DNA of 9,201 nucleotides from an uncultured Lachnospiraceae bacterium (lineage in GTDB: Bacteria > Bacillota_A > Clostridia > Lachnospirales > Lachnospiraceae): contig CAMOZF010000054.1 in NCBI GenBank assembly GCA_946630765.1, positions 1 to 9,201 on the forward strand. The letters run 5' to 3'. Within the stretch, counting starts at the first letter, position 1; each line of letters begins with the position of its first letter. The position numbers and the translations under genes are program-made. This document shows, in pieces, positions 1 through 5,112 of this stretch. The notes below the pieces were generated by a model, which searched no databases, was not told where the DNA came from, and saw only the letters and a list, made by a program, of their open reading frames with translations.

Positions 1-149
1 GGGAGGCCGCGGCGACCGAAAAGGCAGCGGCGAAGAAGGCTTGCGGCGTCTCGAAGACGGCCCAGCGCGCCGCCACGAACGCCGTCTCGTCCGTCGCCAG
101 ATCCGTCAGCACCAACATGATAAACGCCGTCCTCGGCGGTGAAGACTAG
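1..149 (+). CDS. C-terminal fragment of a possible HerA-like (DUF853) ATPase, 5' end outside the window
   Basis: Frame 3 is open from the left edge to a TAG at 147-149, giving 48 residues. They begin with an Ala/Lys/Glu-rich stretch and end in an amphipathic tail with [12 protein letters not shown] and then INAVLGGED. Third codon positions are mostly G or C, as expected for a coding frame in GC-rich DNA. From memory, DUF853/HerA-like DNA-translocating ATPases (YjgR type) end in an Ala/Lys-rich linker followed by a conserved short helix of the form VGR-x-I-x-RGVLG, and this tail resembles that. The ATPase core is not visible, so the family is a guess from the tail alone. The last residues and the stop codon lie inside the antisense of icd, so the native end of this protein may have been lost at the junction. 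Base composition is clearly unlike the rest of the window. Confidence 0.4.
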   Translation, partial: EAAATEKAAAKKACGVSKTAQRAATNAVSSVARSVSTNMINAVLGGED

Positions 150-608
150 CTCGCATTTTCCGGGCTTGTCGGTCAGAAGTTCCAAAGCCTTGTAAATGTC
201 GCCGTAAGCATGACGCGCAATCGTGATCGGCTTCTTCCAGGTGCGGACATAGGGTTCAATGCCTTTTACGATAATCGGCGCGCGGAATACGGTGCCGTCG
301 AGGATCGCACGGATCGTCGCATTCGGACTTTTCCACATCTCACTCAGGTTATATTCCTTGACACGCGCGGCATTGGGCGTAATCGTAGCGCACTTGACGG
401 CAACCCCGTACTTTTTCGTGGCATTTGCGGAATCGACAGTCACCTGATCCTTCGTCTCTTCACGGTACTGCAGTCCGAGATCATAATATTCGGTTTTCAG
501 ATCGATAAAAGGAAGCAGCAGGCGATCCTTGATCTCCTTCCACATAATACGGGTCATTTCATCGCCGTCCATCTCGACAAGCGGCGTGGTCATTCTGATC
601 TTGTCCAT
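1..608 (-). CDS. icd: NADP-dependent isocitrate dehydrogenase, N-terminal part only; similarity ends near 126
   Basis: The intact enzyme oxidatively decarboxylates isocitrate to 2-oxoglutarate with NADP in the cytoplasm. The start is ATG at 606-608 with an AAAGGAGA site about 10 bases upstream. The protein begins [20 protein letters not shown] and contains [33 protein letters not shown] (substrate loop) and [14 protein letters not shown]. These match the eukaryotic-like homodimeric NADP-IDH subfamily (human IDH1 type), not the E. coli Icd type. Recognisable sequence runs to ELVFTAEDG, residue 161, at about position 126. The frame stays open to the window edge, but it becomes a Gly/Arg-rich translation without IDH motifs, and the other two leftward frames do not restore it. 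The family is normally about 400 residues, so the Asp metal ligands and C-terminal domain are missing and the product should be inactive. It is either a truncated gene or an assembly chimera. Confidence 0.85.
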   Translation of the reverse strand, partial: MDKIRMTTPLVEMDGDEMTRIMWKEIKDRLLLPFIDLKTEYYDLGLQYREETKDQVTVDSANATKKYGVAVKCATITPNAARVKEYNLSEMWKSPNATIRAILDGTVFRAPIIVKGIEPYVRTWKKPITIARHAYGDIYKALELLTDKPGKCELVFTAEDGVYHVGADGSGDGRDGVRGGALGRLRDAASLLRRCLFGRRGL

Positions 609-655
609 AGGGTTAAGGTCTCCTTTATCAGGTTAGTATAACAGAACTTCTTTGC

Positions 656-684
656 ATTATAACATATGTTCGATTAATATGCAA
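656..684 (-). promoter_or_regulatory. Promoter of icd
   Basis: On the minus strand TTGCAT (679-684) and a perfect TATAAT (656-661) are separated by 17 bases. The predicted start near 649 leaves a leader of about 40 bases before the icd ATG. The -35 box lies directly next to the inverted repeat at 686-725, which suggests a regulated promoter. Confidence 0.7.
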
Positions 685-685
685 G

Positions 686-725
686 AGTGGGAATTTCAGA
701 CTGAAATCAGACTGAAATTCCCACT
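686..725. repeat. Perfect 14-bp inverted repeat with an embedded 11-bp tandem repeat
   Basis: The arms AGTGGGAATTTCAG (686-699) and CTGAAATTCCCACT (712-725) are perfectly complementary with a 12-base loop. The same stretch holds two adjacent copies of CAGACTGAAAT (697-707 and 708-718). It lies between the stop of the 163-residue gene (759) and the icd -35 box (679-684). No U-tract follows the stem on either strand, so it is not a standard intrinsic terminator. An operator for icd or a 3'-end stabilising hairpin of the upstream transcript are both possible. Confidence 0.65.
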
Positions 726-758
726 TAAATGGAGTGTAAGCGCTGAAAAATGCGCTGT

Positions 759-1250
759 TCATATTGTCATCACGCCTTCAAACATGCAGGAGGCCCTGAG
801 CTGTCCGGCAAAGGCAATGAGCTTGATCATCTCCTCTTCTCTGTAGGCTTCGTTCATCTTGGAAAAGAGTTCTTCGGGTATATGGTGATAGTCGGCGCAC
901 AGTGCTTTTCCGAATTCAGAAAGAAGCGATTCTTTTTCTGTCATTGTCGGATGTTCCGGATCCTCGCCTCTTCCGGACAGCTTTGTATCAAAATACTCCG
1001 AACAGAGCATAGCGCCTTCTTCGCGGCAGATCGTATGTCCAAACACCGCCAGCTCATGTACCGAAAGAAAGCTGTAAAGTCCCTTCTCCAGATTGTACCA
1101 GCCCATATAGACCGCAAAGGTCTGCATGTCGCGAAGCAGAATGTACTTCAGATCGTTCATCTGGCCGCCCTGATACAGGCGGTGATAGCGGACGGCTTCC
1201 TTCTGCTGCTGGGTTAAGGGATACTGATTTGCACGTTTATATCTGGCCAT
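759..1250 (-). CDS. Hypothetical 163-residue protein, possible AhpD/CMD-like fold without the CxxC motif
   Basis: The start is ATG at 1248-1250 with AAGGAG about 7 bases upstream; the protein is soluble, with no signal peptide or membrane segment. It looks all-helical. Residues 60-90 (FLSVHELAVFGHTICREEGAMLC) followed by TMTEKESLLSEFGKALCAD (102-120), then IPEELFSKMNEAYREEEMIKLIAF (124-147) resemble the order of elements in carboxymuconolactone decarboxylase/AhpD-like proteins: a segment before the active-site helix, a spacer, a helix with a leaf-like acid patch, then an EEE-hydrophobic final helix. The peroxidase CxxC is absent; the nearest cysteines are C75 and C83, eight residues apart. 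Function is therefore unknown and the fold assignment is tentative. The gene has its own promoter (1310-1338) nested in the terminator of the preceding sugar-isomerase gene, so it may be transcribed separately from that unit. Confidence 0.85.
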   Translation of the reverse strand: MARYKRANQYPLTQQQKEAVRYHRLYQGGQMNDLKYILLRDMQTFAVYMGWYNLEKGLYSFLSVHELAVFGHTICREEGAMLCSEYFDTKLSGRGEDPEHPTMTEKESLLSEFGKALCADYHHIPEELFSKMNEAYREEEMIKLIAFAGQLRASCMFEGVMTI

Positions 1251-1269
1251 TTAAGACTCCTTGGTTTTT

Positions 1270-1306
1270 TAAGAAAATATAAAGGCAGGACGTTTTCGCC
1301 CTGCCT
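1270..1306 (-). terminator. Intrinsic terminator of the transporter/isomerase unit
   Basis: On the minus strand the stem AGGCAGG/CCTGCCT (1300-1306 with 1283-1289) contains one mismatch, then two CG pairs (1291-1292 with 1297-1298) and an AAAA loop. The T-rich stretch TTTATATTTTCTT follows. It begins 28 bases after the isomerase stop codon. The predicted start of the next transcript falls inside this stem. Confidence 0.75.
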
Positions 1307-1309
1307 GAA

Positions 1310-1338
1310 ATTGTACTTCCGATCCGCCGTCTTGTCAA
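1310..1338 (-). promoter_or_regulatory. Promoter of the 163-residue gene, overlapping the isomerase stop codon
   Basis: A perfect TTGACA (minus strand, 1333-1338) is followed after 17 bases by TACAAT (1310-1315). The -35 box overlaps the last codon and stop of the isomerase gene. Start is predicted near 1303, within the 5' arm of the terminator hairpin at 1283-1306, leaving a leader of about 53 bases. Confidence 0.75.
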
Positions 1339-2216
1339 GAATGAAAGCGCTTCATGTATGCTGCGCTCAGCTGAAGAGACCGGATCGGGGAGCCCTCCGC
1401 AAAGTTCCGGTGGCTCTCGAGGACAACGGCCTCAATATCGTTTTCAAGTGCGAGCGCCGAAAGCCCGTCAAGGTCCATGTTGCCGTAGCCGAGCTCCATG
1501 CTGTCGGATTTCAGGATCGGGGTCATCGGGAGCTTGGAAACCTTCGTGCCGCGGTCATTGATATGCCAGAAACGCATGCGTTTTCCGAGAAGCTTCATGA
1601 TCGCCGGAACATTCGCACCGCCGTCCGTGAACCAGTAGCTGTCCAGCTCAAAGCCGAGCATTTCCGGGTCCGTGTGGTTGACGATGTAGGCGTAGGCCGT
1701 CGAATCAAAACCGGCGGGCTTTGCGCCCCGGAGGTTCAGAAGCTCGATGTTGTGATTGTGATAAAGAAGGGAAATGCCCGAATCTTTCAGGATTTTCCCG
1801 CAGTCATTCAGGTCTCTGCAGAGTGTGCTGAGTGCGTCCGGATCCTGATAGTCGAAACGGTACATGCCGGTGATCACAATCGTTTTGCAGCGGAAGTCCT
1901 CTGCTTCTTTTATGATGCGCGAAGGATCGTTTTTGATGCCCTGAAGATCCTCGTGAATGCTCAGAACCGAGAGTCCGGCGTCGTCGATCAGTCCTTTCCA
2001 GTCGAATTTCCCGCCGTTTCCTGTCGGCATGCCGGCGAATTTCGTGAGGAGGCGGACCATCATGCTGCTTGGACGGATCATGAATCCGTTGAGTTCGATG
2101 CCGTCATAGCCGGCGCTTTTGATCGCCCGAAGCGTTTCCCGGGTCTGCTGTTCATTTTTACAGACGGTGCCCAGCATGATCTGCTGGACACCGGTTTTTA
2201 TATGCTTTGTATCCAT
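1335..2216 (-). CDS. Sugar phosphate isomerase/epimerase-like TIM-barrel protein (xylose isomerase-like)
   Basis: This 293-residue cytoplasmic protein belongs to the AP_endonuc_2/xylose-isomerase-like TIM-barrel superfamily, whose members isomerise, epimerise or dehydrate sugars and inositols using one or two divalent metals. Signature strands are visible in order: YDGIELNG (E41), SIHEDL (88-90), LLYHNHNIE (H153, H155, E158), FELDSYW (E190, D192), WHINDRG (H218, D221) and VLESHRN (E267). E158, D192, H218 and E267 are the likely metal ligands by family analogy. Length is normal for the family. The ATG at 2214-2216 has AAGGG 7 bases upstream and lies 13 bases after the stop of the GPH symporter gene, so the two are surely co-transcribed. 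The exact substrate cannot be read from the sequence; it is presumably the sugar imported by the neighbour or a derivative of it. Confidence 0.88.
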   Translation of the reverse strand: MDTKHIKTGVQQIMLGTVCKNEQQTRETLRAIKSAGYDGIELNGFMIRPSSMMVRLLTKFAGMPTGNGGKFDWKGLIDDAGLSVLSIHEDLQGIKNDPSRIIKEAEDFRCKTIVITGMYRFDYQDPDALSTLCRDLNDCGKILKDSGISLLYHNHNIELLNLRGAKPAGFDSTAYAYIVNHTDPEMLGFELDSYWFTDGGANVPAIMKLLGKRMRFWHINDRGTKVSKLPMTPILKSDSMELGYGNMDLDGLSALALENDIEAVVLESHRNFAEGSPIRSLQLSAAYMKRFHS

Positions 2217-2229
2217 GTGTTACCCTTGA

Positions 2230-3738
2230 TCATTCGCCTTCGGAAGCTGCCTTTTTCTCGGCAATTTCCGTCTGAATCCGTTCCATCTCCCCTTTCGTCA
2301 GTGAGAATTTCCGCATCGCAAGGAGCGTGCAGACCCAGCCGATGATCGGAAGACCGCAGAACAGCGCGGTGGTGATCATGCGGATGCCGAAGGTGAGCTC
2401 GTCGGAGGCCATCGGGATTCTCGAGCCCGTATAGCCGACGATACCGATCATCAGGGTCGCGAGCATCGGCGCAAGCGCGCTGATCAGCTTGTCGAGGAAG
2501 GAATAGACGGCGCTTACGGTTGCGGGCAGATAACGGCCGCTTCTGTACAGCTCGTAGTCGACGACGTCCATTCTCATGGCGCTGGAGGCGGTGCTGACAA
2601 CCATCTTGAGCGCGTTGTTTCCGAGCATCAGCAGGAAGAAAATGATCAGCGGAACGCCGATATGGGATGCGCTCTTCGCCGGGACGAACAGAAGAAACGC
2701 GGAGAAAGCGATGTTCCAGAAGATGCAGAGCCAGGTCCATTTGATCGTGACCTGCTTGTTGCCCCGCTTTCCTGCGAGTCTTGCTCCGAGGATCGCGAAG
2801 ATGATCGAAGGAAGCATCGCGATCGCGGAAATGATCGAGGAACCGACCATACTGCCGAGGATGATGCTGTACAGCATGACGGCAATGACGGACTGGGAGC
2901 CGACGGTCTGCGCGAGCTTATCGGAGCTTGCGGCCACAATGTAGCGCTGCAGCTCTTTATTTTCCTTCAACAGGATAAACATGTCCTTGAAGGAGGTTTT
3001 CTGCTGCTTCTTCAGACCGACGAAATTCTCCGGCTTGTCGTAGGGCGTCAGGCCGATGCAGCAAAGCACGAGCGCTAAAAAGGAAACGCCGATGACAATC
3101 CAGTTCGCGCGGCTGAAAACATCCATTGTGAAGCTGTAATCCGTGCCGCCGTCCGGAAGCGTATACGGGATGCCGTATTTCGGGAGGATCGCGGTAATAA
3201 TGACCATCGAAATGATCATCGGTGACAGGTAGGAATAGATTGTCGACCATACGCCGAGCGTCGGGCGCTGCTTCGGGTCATTTGTCAGGATATTTCCGGT
3301 CATTGCGCCGGTGCAGCTCGCGAAGGGGTAGCCGATGATATAGAGCATGTAGATCAGGATGAAGGTAACGACGCCCGCGGGATTCGAGAAGGTCTCATCC
3401 GGGCCGAAGCTGAAGCGTCCGCCGAGGACATTGCACATCAGCGTCGTTGCAAGCGCCATGAAGAACCATCCAAGGAAGAGGAAAAAGCGCATTTTTCCGA
3501 ACTTTGAATTGAACTTCTCGATCAAAAGTGCAATGATCGGGTCGGTGATACCGTCAAACACACGGGACAGCGTGATCAGTACGCCCGTCAGTCCGGTTGC
3601 GATGGCAAAGCCCAGGTTTCCGATGTAGGCGGCATACCCGAGAAGTACGTAGAAGGCCATCTGCATAATGCCGGTCATCTGCGACAGCGCAATATGCCAG
3701 ACCTTGGCTCTTCTGTAAGTGACTGCTTTTTCAGACAT
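2230..3738 (-). CDS. GPH-family sugar:cation symporter (MelB-like MFS transporter)
   Basis: This 502-residue inner-membrane protein has about 12 hydrophobic segments and fits the glycoside-pentoside-hexuronide:cation symporter family (MFS_2), which couples sugar or uronide uptake to Na+ or H+. Residues 59-80 carry the family signature: SRVFDGITDPIIALLIEKF aligns with the MelB motif in which two aspartates (D62 and D66 here) bind the coupling cation, followed by FGKMRFFLFLG, the conserved loop 2-3. A further MDVVDYELYRSGRY segment matches the equivalent C-terminal-half GPH motif. The start chosen is ATG at 3736-3738, with AGGAGG 8 bases upstream. An in-frame ATG 26 codons earlier (3816) lacks a ribosome site, would add a Lys/Glu-rich tail, and lies upstream of the predicted transcript start. 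The isomerase gene follows in the same operon, and a divergent TetR gene is upstream. Substrate is unknown. Confidence 0.9.
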   Translation of the reverse strand: MSEKAVTYRRAKVWHIALSQMTGIMQMAFYVLLGYAAYIGNLGFAIATGLTGVLITLSRVFDGITDPIIALLIEKFNSKFGKMRFFLFLGWFFMALATTLMCNVLGGRFSFGPDETFSNPAGVVTFILIYMLYIIGYPFASCTGAMTGNILTNDPKQRPTLGVWSTIYSYLSPMIISMVIITAILPKYGIPYTLPDGGTDYSFTMDVFSRANWIVIGVSFLALVLCCIGLTPYDKPENFVGLKKQQKTSFKDMFILLKENKELQRYIVAASSDKLAQTVGSQSVIAVMLYSIILGSMVGSSIISAIAMLPSIIFAILGARLAGKRGNKQVTIKWTWLCIFWNIAFSAFLLFVPAKSASHIGVPLIIFFLLMLGNNALKMVVSTASSAMRMDVVDYELYRSGRYLPATVSAVYSFLDKLISALAPMLATLMIGIVGYTGSRIPMASDELTFGIRMITTALFCGLPIIGWVCTLLAMRKFSLTKGEMERIQTEIAEKKAASEGE

Positions 3739-3781
3739 GTTTGTTTCCTCCTCTTTAAGTCGTTTTCCGTTCTCTTTCTTC

Positions 3782-3810
3782 TTGACTTTCAGATGAATCG
3801 AGTTTACAAT
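3782..3810 (+). promoter_or_regulatory. Promoter of the tetR-family gene
   Basis: TTGACT (3782-3787) and TACAAT (3805-3810) are separated by 17 bases. The predicted start is near 3817, just left of the dyad at 3824-3859. The leader to the ATG at 3925 is about 108 bases and includes both dyads, fitting repression of the regulator by itself. Confidence 0.6.
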
Positions 3811-3829
3811 ACACAAAGAAAATAGACAA
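3801..3829 (-). promoter_or_regulatory. Candidate promoter of the symporter/isomerase operon
   Basis: On the minus strand TTGTCT (3824-3829) and TAAACT (3801-3806) are 17 bases apart; each matches 4 of 6 consensus positions. The -35 box lies inside the left arm of the dyad at 3824-3859, and the -10 box overlaps the -10 box of the opposing tetR promoter by two bases. A protein bound at the dyad would block this promoter. Confidence 0.45.
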
Positions 3830-3875
3830 GTGTTTATTATTGTTAATCAACACTTGTCTGCAATATTGTTGATTA
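3824..3875. promoter_or_regulatory. Two overlapping dyads, likely TetR-family operators
   Basis: Dyad 1 has perfect 11-bp arms AGACAAGTGTT (3824-3834) and AACACTTGTCT (3849-3859) with a 14-base spacer. Dyad 2 has perfect 9-bp arms TAATCAACA (3844-3852) and TGTTGATTA (3867-3875), also with a 14-base spacer. They overlap, with centres 18 bp apart. The site lies between the divergent tetR and symporter genes and covers the candidate symporter -35 box. Confidence 0.6.
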
Positions 3876-3924
3876 TTTCTTTTTTGAGCAAGCAGTTTTA
3901 ATTGAGTATTTCGGAGTGTACAGA

Positions 3925-4434
3925 ATGGATACCAGAATCGTTAAGACAAAGCTTCGGCTGATGAGTGCCCTGTCCGAACTTTTAAAGGATCGCGACATCG
4001 ACAGCATCACGGTTTCCGAGCTCTGTAAGAAGGCCGGCGTCAACCGGACGACATTTTACAAGTATTACAATATCCCGCGGGATGTCGGAAAGGAATCCTT
4101 CGACCGGCACATGACGGAGCTGATGAAGGAAATCCATACGAACAGACCGGACACGCTGTATCAGACCATGCTCTACTGCTGCCGAGAATACCGCGAGAAT
4201 TACAATCTGACCAGTCAGATCTTTCCCGGCATCAAAATTTCGGAAAAGGAACTCAGTGATTTCTATCTGGGCCTGCAGGCGGATACCGTTGCCGGGCATG
4301 AGCATCAGCTGCGTTTTATCGCCGGCGGCTCGGCAGCGATCGTCAATCACTGGCTGTCCAGGGAACCCGAAATCTCGCCGGAGGACATTGCCCTTGTTCT
4401 GACGGATATGATCCAGGCGGTGCTGAAAACCTGA
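3925..4434 (+). CDS. TetR/AcrR-family transcriptional regulator
   Basis: This 169-residue cytoplasmic DNA-binding protein has a TetR-type N-terminal helix-turn-helix: residues 1-22 form helix 1 (VKTKLRLMSALSELLKD), and 29-48 (TVSELCKKAGVNRTTFYKYY) form the turn and recognition helix, very typical of TetR proteins. The C-terminal part (about 60-169) is a variable helical ligand-binding and dimerisation region, ending WLSREPEISPEDIALVLTDMIQ, and is a little shorter than the usual ~190-residue members. The start is ATG at 3925-3927 with CGGAG 8 bases upstream; an in-frame GTG at 3916 overlaps that ribosome site and is less likely. The gene is divergent from the GPH symporter and isomerase, so it probably represses them, with a sugar or metabolite as inducer. 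It ends 5 bases before the convergent ktrA stop codon. Confidence 0.9.
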   Translation: MDTRIVKTKLRLMSALSELLKDRDIDSITVSELCKKAGVNRTTFYKYYNIPRDVGKESFDRHMTELMKEIHTNRPDTLYQTMLYCCREYRENYNLTSQIFPGIKISEKELSDFYLGLQADTVAGHEHQLRFIAGGSAAIVNHWLSREPEISPEDIALVLTDMIQAVLKT

Positions 4435-4439
4435 CCGGA

Positions 4440-5090
4440 TCAGCGGATATCAAAGCATTTGTTGATGTTTTTGACCGTACCTGCGACCAGCAGTCTCCTG
4501 CCCTCCTGCAGCTTTTCGTAAGGATCGATATCCGTGACAACCTTTCCGTTCACGCGGGCGCCGATGATGTTGAGCGCGTAATTTTTCCGGATTTCCAGCT
4601 CTGATATCGTATGACCCACCCATTTTTTCGGAATCACGACATCGTAGATCGCGCAGTTTTTATCCAGCTCGAAATAGTCGAAAATCGAATCGTTGCTGAG
4701 CCGGATCGCGGTCTGCTCCGCAAGCTGACGCTCGGGATAAACCACTTCATCCGCGCCGTTGTTGAGAAGGAATTTCTCCTGAATATCTCTTGATGCGCGT
4801 GATACGACGTATTTTGCGCCGTGCTGCTTCAGAAGATAGGTCACTTCAAGGGAACTCTGGAAATTGTCCCCGATCGCCACGATGCACAGATCATAATCCC
4901 TGACGCCGATGGTATTGAGAAAGGACTCTTTTTCCGCATCGCCGATCAGGGCGCTTGTCACATAGGGAAGCACGTCGTTGATATGGGATTCATTTGTGTC
5001 AACAGCCATGACTTCCTGTCCGAGTTCGGTAAAGTTTTTGGCGAGGCTTCTGCCGAAGCGCCCCATACCGATGATCAGAATTGATTTCAT
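4440..5090 (-). CDS. ktrA: Potassium uptake regulatory subunit KtrA (RCK domain protein)
   Basis: This 216-residue cytoplasmic protein forms a ring on the KtrB pore and gates potassium flow in response to bound nucleotides. The RCK_N (TrkA-N) Rossmann fold occupies about 1-130: IIGMGRFGRSLA carries the GxGxxG nucleotide loop (G8, G10, G13), D31 at the end of strand 2 (MAVDTNES) would bind the ribose, and GDAE (50-53) and CIVAIGDN (69-76) are typical. The RCK_C domain is about 135-216, which in Gram-positive KtrA homologues binds cyclic di-AMP. Length is normal. The ATG at 5088-5090 has AGGAGG 7 bases upstream; it lies 22 bases after ktrB, so the two are co-transcribed. Its stop is tail to tail with tetR, with no terminator between them. 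A single RCK unit argues for KtrA/KtrC rather than the two-unit TrkA of Proteobacteria. Confidence 0.93.
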   Translation of the reverse strand: MKSILIIGMGRFGRSLAKNFTELGQEVMAVDTNESHINDVLPYVTSALIGDAEKESFLNTIGVRDYDLCIVAIGDNFQSSLEVTYLLKQHGAKYVVSRASRDIQEKFLLNNGADEVVYPERQLAEQTAIRLSNDSIFDYFELDKNCAIYDVVIPKKWVGHTISELEIRKNYALNIIGARVNGKVVTDIDPYEKLQEGRRLLVAGTVKNINKCFDIR

Positions 5091-5112
5091 TGTATTTCCT
5101 CCTCAATTGTTT

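Noticed and set aside
210..641. A 143-codon rightward frame opposite icd
   Set aside because: icd is plainly coded on the other strand with IDH motifs, promoter and ribosome site; this frame is its shadow and shows no family features.
735..748. CcpA cre site upstream of icd
   Set aside because: The first 8 bases match TGNAARCG, but the right half lacks the WWWCA pattern; too weak to list as a feature, kept only as a side remark.
1339..1355. Palindrome-like TGAAAGCGCTTCA at the end of the isomerase gene, resembling a cre site
   Set aside because: It is one base short of the cre spacing and encodes the isomerase C-terminus (MKRFHS); probably coding coincidence.
1311..2345. A long (344-codon) rightward open frame opposite the isomerase gene
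   Set aside because: It is antisense to a gene with clear family motifs, has no ribosome site, and its translation is low-complexity Arg/His/Val-rich; a shadow frame.
3739..3816. A 26-codon N-terminal extension of the symporter
   Set aside because: The upstream ATG has no ribosome site, and the predicted transcript start (~3794) is inside the extension; the internal ATG at 3738 has AGGAGG at ideal spacing.
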